Positions 19,362 to 29,545 of a stretch of 64,000 nt of DNA are shown piece by piece. The notes beneath the pieces were generated by a model, which was not told the DNA's origin, ran no database searches, and was given only the letters and a program-made list of their open reading frames with translations. The DNA comes from Simmondsia chinensis (Eukaryota; Streptophyta; Magnoliopsida; Caryophyllales; Simmondsiaceae), in NCBI GenBank assembly GCA_018398585.1, contig JAGTTD010000013.1, forward strand, positions 33,063,131-33,127,130, read 5' to 3'. The position numbers and the translations under genes are program-made. Each line of letters begins with the position of its first letter. Within the stretch, counting starts at the first letter, position 1.

Positions 19362-19949
19362 TGATGCAGTGCGATAGTGGGAAAATAGGGGTATGGAAAG
19401 GATTCAAAAGCCTTCCCTTTAATTATATTAATCAATAATAAAAAAAAGAAAGAGGAAACATAACTCAATTCTCATACCCGAGAAGAGAGGACTCCCAATA
19501 AGAGGCCAAAATCTCAAAATTAATCAATTCACTAAACCCTAGGCTCCTTCTCCATTATATAGAGGAGTTGTTTGAATTCTAATAAAACACTAAAAAGGGA
19601 AAAGATAATCCAAAAATTAAATATATAAGGAGAAATATATAAATCAACCTAAATCAATCTAAATGAATCTTCAATTATCTCCATGTATCTTCAAATATCT
19701 TCAAGAATCTTGATGATAATGATCTCGGTTGTCCTGCTCCTGCCAAGCCATACCGGGCATGTTCAATCTGCCACTGCGTATCATCCTTGCTGCCAACAAA
19801 TCCTTGCCGCCATTCTATCTCCGTCCGCATATCACCGTAACTGCCAAGGTGTTGTCGGATCAGCTGCAACTCAAACCCCCGCGTCCCCATAGCCGCCAAC
19901 TCAAAGCACGGTCACTAAGCTATCTACCATAGGAAGCGGGGCTGCATCA
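19362..19949 (-). repeat. GYP-2 5' LTR (in element orientation)
   Basis: Partner of 16958-17516, with TGATGCAG at one end and CTGCATCA at the other, so the ends are perfect 8-bp inverted repeats. AGTTG follows as the target duplication. Confidence 0.92.
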
Positions 19950-19954
19950 AGTTG

Positions 19955-20900
19955 CTCCCATGCTTGGTGAATCACTTTAACCTCCTTACTGAGTCACGCA
20001 CCTCCCCCAATTGAGTTGGCCCTATGCCTAGCCGAGTTAGCCCATGACCTTGGCTGAGTTAGCAACCCACCATTGTCAAGTTGCTCCCACATCCCTACCG
20101 AGTTGCCTTATGCATTACCGAGTTATGCATAGCCCTAACCAAGTAGCTTATAGTCTAATCGAGTAGCCTTACGCGAGTTTGACTAGCTATAACCGAGTTA
20201 GACCTAAGTTGATGGTCATGACCCACTTTTAATCCACCAATGGTGATGGACAAATAGGCCTCAATTCCCAATCCTTGCTCACTAAAGCAACGCCTTAGCC
20301 ACTAAGCATTGAGTGACATGCCAATTCACATGTCTAGTTGTCAACTATAGAGCAAATCCATGTCCCTCCTTTAGAAGAACTCCCTACCCCTGCACCCCTA
20401 TAAACAACAGCTTATATTCTTTAACTCAACACAAACTCCTTCCTACGGCTCTCTCTCATTACACTTTCCTCCCTCTTTCCTTTTCTCCTTATAGCCAAGA
20501 CATATCTTTAAAGCTTTATCTCATGCAAAATACCCTGCTCTATCCAAATAACCTGCTCTATCCATATATCCTACTGAACCCAAATACCTTACTCTACCTA
20601 CCCAAATATCCTACTCAACCCATATATCATACTCTGCCTACGTACCCTACTCTACCAAGTATTGTACTCAACCTGAACACCCTACTCAAGCACCCAATAC
20701 CGAGTATCCAAGTCTTACTCCCCCAAAACCTACTAGTCAAGTCCTATTGGCCAACTCTCTTTCTAGGCAAGCTCTAGCTAAGTTCTCTATTAGCCAAGAG
20801 TTACTAGCCAACTATTAAAGATCATCAATTTATCCTAAACTAAGTATTCAACCTAAGCCAAGTATTTCATTATGCTTATTACTTACTATTTATCCAACCT
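19955..20900. other. Low-complexity tract rich in CCGAGTT/ACTC words
   Basis: Degenerate repeats of GAGTTAGCC/CCGAGTTGCC occupy about 20005-20210, and 20526-20710 is a minisatellite listed separately. An open frame of 154 codons (20313-20777) is the translation of that repeat (many LLYP units) and I do not regard it as a gene. No retroelement domain is visible. Confidence 0.5.
20526..20710 (+). repeat. Degenerate minisatellite, unit about 18 bp
   Basis: The unit is roughly AAATAyCCTACTCTAyCC and recurs about ten times with substitutions and a few length changes, for example AATACCCTGCTCTATCC, AAATAACCTGCTCTATCC and AAATATCCTACTCAACCC. Unit lengths divisible by three keep one frame open by chance. 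Confidence 0.75.
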
Positions 20901-22673
20901 ACTATATGCCAAGACGCTTACTGACTTATGCATCGTACAAGTTTCCCGCGGACCAACCTGCTAGACCCTTTGACTGCATGCTCCTATTGCAATAAATACC
21001 AGGTCGAACGTGCAACTATGGACATCCCAACAAGATTCTGAGCCCAGTTCTCATTCCAAAGAACCCCTATCGATGTTTCCCAAAACAGTTTTGTATTATT
21101 TGTTTTGATAGTTGAGCAGGATGGGGGAAGACCACCTATTGTGGAGCTCAACTCCTAAATATAATATTCAAAGGAAAAAAGGTCAAAACTCGCACATCAC
21201 AGCACTAGACGAAAATTCAGACTCACTCTATAGACCCGTGGGTTACTCGGTGTCATCTCCAAATCCTAACCAAGGAAGTCGTAGGAAGGTGCATTGGTTC
21301 TTGAACAAGATGACTCGTGTTTTCAAATATATTAATATATTAAAAGTAGAGGTTGTTGGCATTTAAATTCATAATCTCTCAGTCAAGAAAGCTCGAACAC
21401 CCTGTTAAAGAAACAACTATTCTAAAAGGTTAAGTTAATGAGTGAAAAACTAAGAATAATTTTATATTCTAACAAACTAGGATACCTAGGCTCCGTTTAT
21501 TTTGGAGAAAAATCACATTATAGGAAGTTGTTTTCCCCTTCAAATGGGGAAAATGACTTCCCTTTCGAAATGGGGGAAGTCACCATTCCAAGTGGTCCAA
21601 TAAAATTCGAAAGTATACATCGACCAAAATATTGATCAAAGATGAACTTGGCGTGATCTTAGAACGTTAGAGGAAATTATGTGGGACAAGAGATGGATGA
21701 AAAAAGATCAGTTAGCTCCAAATTTTGGAGTGAATTTCGTGATTTCATTTGATTTTCGTTCTTGACTTATATTTTATATATGAAACATCTTTAGTAATTC
21801 ATGTTATGGTGAATGTTATAATTAGCGAATAATATTTACATCAAACTAAGCACCAAAAAATTATTTATAAATTATATTCTTTTTTAGAAAATACTTAATT
21901 TTGATATGTTTTTCAGAAATATTATCATTTATAGTATCTTCAAGTTTGACTATTTATCACTTAGGTACTAGAACATTTCCATGCATATAAATGGGATAGC
22001 TTGAAGTTTAAATATTTTATTACTTAGGTACCCTAAAGCTTTAAAATTTTATCAATCAGGTACCTTTGTTGAAATTCGATAGTTTTTTTTTTTTTTTATA
22101 GAAAATGCTAAAATAGATCATGATTCCAACAATAGATATGTATTCTCATTAGAATTTAATGGATTTTTGCTAAAAAAATGCTAACATGGCATATGATTTC
22201 GGCCATAGCATCAATATATGATGAACTTTTGCCATAATTTGTTAAAATCATTGACATAACTTTTAAATGTTATCATATTTATATATTATATTGGCACTTT
22301 TATATTTGGTTAGATTTTTACAAAAAATTATCAAATTTGAAACATGGTACTGGTAAAATATTCAACTTCAGGGATATTGAAATGTCATGATATAGGTGAT
22401 AAATGCTTAAATCTCAGGGTACCTTAGTAAGAATTTCACAACTACACCAAGTCTAGATAATTTCAAATGTATGATGTTGCTACCTATATTGTTCAAAGAC
22501 TAGGTATAAGATGATTGATAGAAGGTGATTTCCTTAAACAAACAAAGAATATTGCTTGTTGTCGTAGAAACAAACAACAGAAAAATTCAACAAGAATTGC
22601 CTTTTCCAAAGGAAAATAATTTTTCGAGGAAGGAGTACTTCCCTCGAAACGAATGGAGTCCTAATGTGAATAT
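20901..22673. other. Intergenic, AT-rich
   Basis: No gene recognised. 21990-22440 resembles 33830-34280 (both with AAATTATCAAATTT/AAATTTATCAAATTT and a GGTGATAAA word), an older duplicated AT-rich repeat. 22669-22673 (AATAT) is the left target copy of GYP-3. Confidence 0.5.
21355..21480 (-). mobile_element. SINE/TRIM-like fragment
   Basis: Decayed copy of the family seen best at 63009-63246: TTAAATTCATAATCTC, a GTTAAAGAAACAACTATT block and ATTTTATATTCTAACAA. On the minus strand these correspond to a TTAGAATATAAAAT start, a primer-site/box-A-like word and a box-B-like word, all degraded. A second decayed copy is at 34318-34440. Confidence 0.5.
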
Positions 22674-23148
22674 TGATGCTGCGAGATTAGGCGCCTAGGC
22701 CTAGCTTGGCGGAAGGAAGCCTACGGCAGGGACACGCAAGGTAAGAACTTGGCGCCACCATGGTCAATCACGGTTAAAGTCCTTGCGAGATTTCTAGCTT
22801 GATTCACGGGCGGTTTTGGCTGATTTCCAACTCAACAAATTATCTCTTTTCCTTAATTTTGATTTATCCTTTATTAGTTTATTTATTTACTAATTCGGTT
22901 TAGATTTGATTTGAGTTTGAATATTGGCATCCCTCATCTATATAAAGGGATGTTATGTTAGTTTAGAAGGCATCCAATTTAGAATTCCAATAAATTATTT
23001 TCTTCCTTTTGTAACCTCGATTTCTCGACCTGTGAGAAACGAGTTTATGAACCTCTTTTGTTAATTTTATTTCTATAATAATAAAATTCAAAAGGGAAGG
23101 CCGTTGAACCTTCCTGTTGCCCAATTTTCCCTACCACGTGCTGCATCA
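22674..23148 (+). repeat. GYP-3 5' LTR
   Basis: 475 bp, TGATGCTGCGAG to TGCTGCATCA. It contains the core promoter CTATATAAAGG (22938-22948) and the GAGAAACGAGTTTATGAACC region also present in the GYP-4 LTR. Confidence 0.95.
22938..22948 (+). promoter_or_regulatory. GYP-3 LTR TATA box
   Basis: CTATATAAAGG, a strong plant TATA box about 265 bases into the LTR. The same element is retained in the 3' LTR near 27835-27845 and in GYP-4 near 39868-39878. Confidence 0.75.
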
Positions 23149-23150
23149 TC

Positions 23151-23163
23151 TGGTATCAGGGCA
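23151..23163 (+). promoter_or_regulatory. GYP-3 primer-binding site
   Basis: TGGTATCAGGGCA, one mismatch to the tRNA-iMet complement, two bases after the LTR end. Confidence 0.9.
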
Positions 23164-23179
23164 CAGTTCGCTTCTTCTA

Positions 23180-24290
23180 ACGATTGCCCCTGGAAGACGT
23201 CAAAGGAACGCCACCGTGGAAGACGTTACCGATCGAGATCGCCACCAGCAGCACGAGAGGAGATTTGAGGAACTGGAAGAGAGATTCCGGCGGATCGAGC
23301 AACACTTGGTCCAAATCGGTGCTAACCTCAACTCTACGGGTGGAGCGAGGCACCAACGCCACCCTTTGCCTAGCGTGAATGGTGAAGACGAGGATGACCC
23401 CTTTGTGAACCCTTTCTTTGATGAAGACCAACCGGACCCAAGGCCCAGGCGCCAACAGCGCCGTGGTGAAGATCATGACGATCGAAGGTGGGAATCCGGG
23501 CTTCAGATCGAAATACCGGTGTTCAATGGAGGAGGACATCCGGAGGAGTTATAAGATTGGCTAGTAGCTGTTGAGGAAGTCCTTGAGTTTAGGGAGATAC
23601 CTGAGAAAAACAGGCGCCGCTCGTCGCTACTTGCCTTCGGGGTAGAGCCGCCGTCTAGTGGCACCAACTGCAACAAACTCGGTTCAGGCATGGGAAGTCC
23701 AAGATTGAAGCATGGGAGAAGATGAAGAAGCACCTCTGTAGCGCCTTCTTATCATACAATCATGCATGGATCATGTACCAACGCCTTCAAGGGTTACGCC
23801 AAGGTTCAAAGTCTGTTGAGGATTACACCGCCGAGTTTAACTCCCTAGTCGCCAGAAACAACTTGGCAGAGTCCAAAGAGAAGTTGGTGGATCGCTTTAT
23901 TAGTGGCCTAAGAGAGCCCATCCAAGACGTACTTAGCATGTTTGATATTTTTACTGTGGCTGAGGCGTCTCAGAGAGCCATGAACGTGGAACGGCAACAA
24001 AGGTGCTGTCCTTCTGGCGAGACCGAGAATACACAAGCAGGCAGTAGGAATTTGAACCGCATACTGCCAACTCAGAATTAGAACGCTCAGAACAGAGCCC
24101 CTCCCGTTGTCATTGGGAAACAGGTAAATCAAGAGGCAAGCGCTTTGTCCCATATACGTTGCTTCAAGTGCAGAGAAGTAGGTCACCGTGCCTCCGAATG
24201 CTGAAAGGGAGACAAACTGGGTAAGGCTCTTCTCATCAACGAGCATACTAAAGAAGAAGACGAGGCCATTGAAGATGATGGTTAAGAGGA
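23180..24290 (+). pseudogene. GYP-3 gag
   Basis: Homology to GYP-4 begins where that copy has ATGATGCCCCC; here the bases read ACGATTGCCCC, so the start codon is gone. RRQRNATVEDVTDRDRHQ and a charged coiled-coil (RRFEELEERFRRIEQHL) come first. ESGLQIEIPVFNGGG then runs into a stop at 23552. The capsid continues with WEKMKKHLCSAFL, YTAEFNSLVARNNLAES, VDRFISGLREPIQD and EASQRAMNVERQQR to 24081. The zinc knuckle CFKCREVGHRASEC (about 24161-24202) is complete and is followed by a TGA. Confidence 0.87.
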
Positions 24291-24291
24291 A

Positions 24292-24810
24292 TTGGCGGAA
24301 CAAGGAGAGGACCCCCTTATAGGAGACGAGCGTCAATGTCTTGTCGTTAGGCATGTCTGCCTCACGCTAAGAAATGAACAAGGAGACAGTTGGTTAAGGA
24401 ACAATATTTTCCAATCAATGTGTACTACTGGCGGAAAGGTTTGCCTTGTGGTTATAGACTCAGAACGCTGTGAGAATGTCATCTTCGAGGAGGCGGTTAA
24501 CAAATTAGCACTAAAGACTGAAGCCCATCCTCAACCATACTGTCTGTCTTGGCTGAAGAAGGGTAGTCAGGTGATGGTTTCCAAACGGTGTTTCGTGAAT
24601 TTTTCAATAGGGCTAACATACAAGGAGGGAGTATGGTGTGATGTAGTCGCCATGGACACATGTCACCTACTCTTAAGGCGTCCTTGGCAATACGACCGAG
24701 GAGCTATGCATGATGGACGGCGAAACACTTATAGTTTCATGTATGAAGGAGTGAAAACAGTGCTTTTACCAAAGAAGGAAGAACAACCAAAGGCTACCGT
24801 GGCTTAACAC
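24292..24810 (+). pseudogene. GYP-3 protease region
   Basis: LVVRHVCLTLRNEQ, WLRNNIFQSMCTTGGKVC and VVIDSERCENVI form the retropepsin N-terminal part. The active site reads DSE where the related GYP-4 keeps DSG, so catalysis should be lost. GVWCDVVAMDTCHLLLRRPW and QYDRGAMHDGRRNTYSF are the conserved C-terminal part (family form MDACHLLLGRPW). The 171-codon frame ends in TAA just before the RT frame. Confidence 0.85.
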
Positions 24811-24816
24811 CCCAAC

Positions 24817-25728
24817 GTGCAAGGTCATGGCATGTTTGCTAAAGAAGTTGGCGACACCAAGGTCATGTTCGTTCTGATTGGAAAGGAAGCTGACAGTGTG
24901 CCCGCTAAGCCACCGAGTGAGATCTTGCCTCTATTAAAGGAGTTTGCTGATGTGTTCCCAGACGATTTACCAGCTACGCTACCGCCTTTGCGTGACATCC
25001 AGCACAGGATCGATCTAATTCGTGGCGCATCCTTACCAAACAATCCCCATTACCTCATGCGTCCTTCTGAGCATGAAGAACTCAGACGTCAAGTTGAAGA
25101 GTTGCTTGCTAGAGGTTTCATCAAGGAGAGCCTGAGTCCTTGTGCTGTCCCTACCTTGCTAACGCCAAAGAAGTATGGGCGTTGGCGTATGTGTGTGGAT
25201 AGTAAAGCCATCAACAAGATAACAGTGCGGTACCGTTTTCCCATTCCAAGACTGGATGATCTATTGGACCAATTGCAAAGCGCCAGAGTGTTCACCAAGC
25301 TGGACCTCAAATGTGGCTACCATGATATACATATATTTCTCGGGGATGAATGGAAGACAGCCTTCAAGACACGAGAAGGTCTCTATGAGTGGTTGGTTAT
25401 GCCGTTTGGTCTCTCCAACGCGCCTAGTACCTTCATGCGGTTCATGAACCAGGTATTACGTTCGTTCATTGGCAAGTTTGTCGTCGTCTATTTTGATGAC
25501 ATTTTAATATACAGTCGTAACCGTACTGAGCACATCGATCATTTGAGGGAAGTTCTTCTTACTTTGAGGAGTCATAGTTTGTTTGCAACATTGAAAGAGT
25601 GTGAATTTATGAGGGAGAAGGTGACCTTCCTTGGCTTCATTGTTTCCAAGGACGGTATTTCAGCTGATGAAGGTAAAATCGCAGCTATCCGTGACTGGCC
25701 ACCACCAAAGACCATTAGCGAAGCGTGA
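24817..25728 (+). pseudogene. GYP-3 reverse transcriptase
   Basis: A 303-codon open frame: linker [20 protein letters not shown], then [73 protein letters not shown] and the catalytic [11 protein letters not shown] near 25489-25520. [18 protein letters not shown] reaches the connection domain. It stops at TGA 25726, where GYP-4 has CGT (Arg), consistent with a CpG transition. All polymerase aspartates remain, so only flanking lesions inactivate it. Confidence 0.92.
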
Positions 25729-26469
25729 AGCTTCCATGGACTAGCGTCATTCTACAGGCGCTTCGTTCCTAGCTTCAGCTCTATCGTGGCGCCTATCACA
25801 TACTGCCTTAAGAAGGGTTCTTTCGTATGGACGCCTGAGGCTGCATCTGCTTTCACCATAATTAAGAAAAAGCTGACAATAGCCCCAGTGTTGGCATTAC
25901 CAGACTTTGAGAAGACGTTTGAGCTGCACACCTACGCTTCAAAGGTTGGTATTGGCGCCGTTCTAAGTCAAGAAGGAAGACTAGTTGTTTTCTTCAGTGA
26001 GAAGCTTCATGGGAGTAAGCCAAGGTATTCTACATACAACTTAGAGTTTTACGCTTTGGTCAGTGCGCTCCGGCATTGGAAATCTTATCTGGCAAACCGC
26101 GAGTTTATTCTGTACTTAGACAACATAGCCCTAAAATTTATCAATAGTCAAGTGAAGTTGTCAGAGAAGCATGCCAAGTGGGCGGGTTTCATTCAACTCT
26201 TCCACTTCTCAATCAAGCATACTTTTGGCGCAATAAACAAGGTGGCTGACGCCTTAAGTAGAAGGACCATGGTCTTAACACAATGCAAGGCTGAAGTTAT
26301 TGGGTTCAAGCATTTCAAGGATTTGTACTGTGATGATCCAACCTTCAACAGCATTTGGCGTGACGCACAACTTGGCCCAGTACCGGAATACTCGATCCAC
26401 AATGGATATTTGTTCAAGGGAAACCAATTGTGTGTATCAAGCTCTAATTGGCGTCAGAGGGTAATATAG
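25729..26469 (+). pseudogene. GYP-3 connection domain and RNase H
   Basis: FHGLASFYRRFVPSFSSIVAP and KKGSFVWTPEAASAF precede the RNase H motif HTYASKVGIGAVLSQ, where tyrosine replaces the first catalytic aspartate (GYP-4 has HIDAS). [20 protein letters not shown] and FINSQVKLSEKHAKWAGFIQ follow, then INKVADALSRRT with the last conserved aspartate. The frame ends at TAG 26467, where GYP-4 has GAA. Confidence 0.88.
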
Positions 26470-27548
26470 GAGAAACATAACTCTGGGCATGTTGGTAGGG
26501 ACAAGACACTGAAACTCATTACCGCCACCTACTTCTGTCCCACAATCCTCAAGGAAGTTGAGAGATTCATAAAGAGGTGCCGCACCTGTCAGATCTCTAA
26601 GAGTGGAATGATGAAGGTGGGTCTCTACTTACCGTTACCAATTCCGGATCAACCATGGACAGACGTGAGCATAGATTTTTATTGGGGTTGCCTCAAACAG
26701 TTGGCGGGATTGACTCCATTTTTGTTGTTGTTGATCGATTTTCGAAGATGGCTCATTTCATTAGATGCAAGAAAGCCGCAGACGCCACCCACATTGCTAG
26801 TCTTTACTTCATAGATGTTTACAAGCTCCATGGCTTACCGTCCAGCATTGTGTCCGACAGAGACGTCCGGTTCATCAACCATTTTTGGCGCAGCCTTTGG
26901 AAGTTGGCCAACACTACACTTTCCTTCAGCACTGTCCATCACCCGCAAATCGATGGCCAAACGGAGGTCACCAATCGTTCCTTGGGGAACATACTAAGAT
27001 GTTTGGCTGCAGAGAATCCCAAGAGTTGGGCAGTGAAGCTTCACCATGCTGAATTCGCCTCTAACGGCTCAGTGAGTAGAAGCGCGGGATTTACGCCATT
27101 TCAAGTTGTCTACGGGTTCACTCCACGAGCTCCTATTGACTTGGCATCGGTTCCAGACTTGGCATGTAATCATGGTAAGGCTGAAGACTTCATATAGTCC
27201 CTTTAAAACATTCATGAACAGACTAGGGCGCGGTTGTTGAAAGTTAACCCCAAGTACAAGGACGACCATGACAACAGGAGACGAAAAATTCAATTCCAAA
27301 TTGGAGAGAAGGTATGGGCTATTCTGACACGAGAACGATTTCCGACTTGGGAATATAATAAGCTTTTAGCCCGCAAGATAGGCCCTTTGACGGTCCTTGA
27401 GAGGATCAACGACAACGCTTACCGACTCAGCTGTCGCTTGGTATGCGAACTTCAGATATTTTTAACATCAAGTATCTCAGTCCTTACTTTGGCTAGAATA
27501 TCACTGTTGATCCCCAGTCAAATTCGAGAGCGAATTCTCTCCAACCCG
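26470..27548 (+). pseudogene. GYP-3 integrase
   Basis: The HHCC zinc site is intact: EKHNSGHVGRDKT to RCRTCQISKSGM (26473-26610). The core has VSIDF (first Asp), a frameshift near 26690, then IVSDRDVRFINHFWRSLW (second Asp) and QIDGQTEVTNRSLGNILR (Glu). QVVYGFTPRAPIDL and, after a stop at 27195, KVNPKYKDDHDNRRRKIQFQ, ARKIGPLTVLERINDNAYRL mark the C-terminal domain. Integrase inserts the cDNA and makes the 5-bp target duplication seen at the ends. Confidence 0.88.
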
Positions 27549-27555
27549 GGGAGGA

Positions 27556-28045
27556 TGATGCAGCGAGCTTAGGCGCCTGGGCCCAGCTTGGCGGAAGGAA
27601 GCCTACGGCAGGGACATGTAGGGTAAGAACTTGGCGCCACCTAATCTTGGCGCCACCATAGTCAATCACGGTTGAAGACCTTGCGAGATTTCCGGCTTGA
27701 TTCATGGGCGGTTTTGACTGATTTCCAACTCAACAAATTATCTCTTTCCTTAATTTTGATTTATCTTTTATTAGTTAATTTATTTCCTAATTCGGTTTAG
27801 ATTTGATTTGAGTTTGAATATTGGCATCCCTAATCTATATAAAGGGATGTTATATTAGTTTAGAAGGCATCCAATTTAGAATTCCAATAAATTATTTTCG
27901 TCCTTTTGTAACCTCGATTTCTCGACCTGTGAGAAACGAGCTTATGAACCTCTTTTGTTAATTTTATTTCAATAACAATAAAATTCAAAAAAGAAGGCCG
28001 TTAAACCTTCCTGTTACCCAATTTTTCTTACCCTGCGCTGCATCA
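27556..28045 (+). repeat. GYP-3 3' LTR
   Basis: 490 bp. It follows the purine run CCGGGGAGGA and starts TGATGCAGCGAG. It is 15 bp longer than the 5' copy because CTTGGCGCCACC is tandemly duplicated near 27630-27657. It ends CTGCATCA and is followed by AATAT. Confidence 0.95.
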
Positions 28046-28350
28046 AATATATTTCGGGATCTTACGTACAAAACTTCACATGATACATGCCATAGTTGAT
28101 TGCATTATTGCTAAAAAGCACATTGCGCCCCGGTTCCTTGACTTGCAGAAAGACTAGCTTTGTGGGGTCTTTCTTTATGATGATGTCTCCCTATATATTT
28201 TGGGAAAACAAGTGATGTCTCTTTTCTCAAACACAAGGATACGCGCCATTGCGCCGAAAAGGAAAATTTATTTTTTAACATTACTGGAAGCATGGGATGC
28301 TGTGGAAGAAGAGCGAACTAGGAAATTCATGTGCTTTTACTCAGAAAAGA

Positions 28351-28708
28351 CGTTGGATTATATGTAAAGTTTATTTGTATTGAGCCCTTTATTTAAATAA
28401 AATAGACGATTAGGTAGTGCAATTTAGGCCCATTACACATTAGAGTTTTAGTATGATAGTTTTATATATATATATATATATATATACAAGAATTGTATAT
28501 GTTACCATTAGGGTTAAAGGTAATTGAAAGTTGTGATGTTTTTTGTAAACTTTCACTGATATAGTGGATTTATTGTGACCCCTCTGCGAATGTGAGCTTC
28601 GGCTGAACCATGTAAATTTTGGTGTTTTTGATTTTACTCTCTAATCCCAATTTTTGTGTCATTGTTATTTTGATTTAGGATTTTGATATTCTTTGGGTGT
28701 ATCTAACA
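28351..28708 (+). repeat. LTR-like segment of P-unit 1
   Basis: Begins CGTTGGATTATATG (TGTTGGATTACATG in copy 2), ends TATCTAACA and is followed by TGGTATCAGAGC at 28711-28722. The ends fit TGTTGGA...TCTAACA inverted repeats. No partner LTR lies downstream in this copy. Sequence to its left is also shared between the copies, so the boundary on that side is inferred. Confidence 0.55.
28464..28488. repeat. (AT)n microsatellite
   Basis: About 12 AT units inside the LTR-like segment. P-unit 2 lacks the run at the same place, so it expanded or contracted in one copy. Confidence 0.85.
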
Positions 28709-29545
28709 AGTGGTATCAGAGCCCTAACAAATGATATTAGAGCCTGGGTTGAACCCAAATCGAAGGTGACGAGAACCGATCACTAACATTAATGGTGGTA
28801 AATCTAAACGGTGGTTCTATTGCTGGATCTCAACAGTAAAGGGCAAGATGATGGTTGATTTGTTACATACCAAAGGAGGTTCCACCCTAAAACCAATTGA
28901 TAATGAATGGAGTAGCTCCCCTAGTATATAAATTGGTATTATTTTGGTGATCCCACCGATGTGGGATACCTTTGGGCTGTAACATGAGTCGGGTCAAGCT
29001 TGTGTTTAATCGGTAAAGGGAAGGGGTAAATTACGGTGGTGCCAGTAGGAGGTCACGGGTGTGCCACGGTAAAAGAGGCGGTGGCTGAGCATTAGGGGTG
29101 GTGATTTGGTCCAACTGGAGGAGCGAGAGACTAGATCACTATATTGAATGTTAGATCTGCCGTTCTCGATCCAAATTAGAGTCAGAGAAGGTGGGTCGAA
29201 CCAGCGGTGGCGCGGCGCCCTAAACGCACCTCAGTGAAGCAAACGGCCAGGGTTGTTTCTGGCGTCTGAGGTAGTGGTTTGAGCGAACAGAGCGACAGTG
29301 GTTCGACGTCCACGAGGTGCTTGATCTGAACGCGGTTGAGTGATTCAGTGGATCTATCGGGCGGCAACAGCTCTAAGACGGCATCGGCTTTGGGGGTGGC
29401 GGCAGTTAGGTCTCGCGTTGTTGTGTTCTCTGAACGGCAGCCGATGGCGGCCGGAAGCAATAGGACGCGCATAGGCGGCGGCGTCGATGGGTAGATTTGC
29501 TAGCTTTGAATAACTATTTGGATGGGGTCCTCGAATTTTGATATA

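Larger units (their letters stand above)
16958..19949 (-). mobile_element. GYP-2: internally deleted gypsy element, minus strand
   Basis: Two long direct repeats (16958-17516 and 19362-19949) with ends TGATGCAG/TGACGCAG...GCATCA enclose about 1.85 kb. A perfect 5-bp duplication AGTTG (16953-16957 and 19950-19954) brackets the element. The primer site lies at 19348-19359 on the minus strand. The interior keeps pieces of gag and of the protease region related to GYP-3 and GYP-4, but reverse transcriptase, RNase H and integrase are gone. It is a nonautonomous derivative whose precise ends show that it moved, or was deleted after insertion. Confidence 0.9.
22674..28045 (+). mobile_element. GYP-3: full-length Ty3/gypsy retrotransposon
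   Basis: LTRs at 22674-23148 and 27556-28045 with ends TGATG...CATCA, a primer site at 23151, gag, protease, reverse transcriptase, RNase H and integrase in gypsy order, and a perfect AATAT target duplication (22669-22673 and 28046-28050). The LTRs differ by scattered substitutions and one 15-bp tandem duplication in the 3' copy. The gag start codon is lost and stops and frameshifts are scattered through pol. It split the left edge of P-unit 1. No chromodomain is evident after integrase. Confidence 0.95.
28046..29545 (+). repeat. P-unit copy 1 (composite repeat with an LTR-like core)
   Basis: Shares long stretches with 34470-39385 once the nested insertions there are removed. Shared landmarks include GGAAATTCATGTGCTTTTAC, TGGTATCAGAGC, GGTTCTATTGCTGGATCTC (GGTTCTGGTGCTGG in copy 2), GTGATTTGGTCCAA and GGTAGATTTGC.AGCTTTGAATAACT. 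The middle (about 28880-29005) differs completely from copy 2. No coding domain is seen in this copy. It behaves like a nonautonomous LTR-bearing repeat or a duplicated block containing one. Confidence 0.65.

Noticed and set aside
20313..20777. 154-codon open frame rich in Leu, Tyr and Pro
   Set aside because: It is the translation of an 18-bp minisatellite and adjoining low-complexity DNA; no start context, domain or conservation supports a gene.
29182..29472. Minus-strand 96-codon GC-rich frame
   Set aside because: It lies in P-unit 1, is absent from P-unit 2 at the equivalent position and matches no domain I recognise; probably chance in a GC-rich patch.
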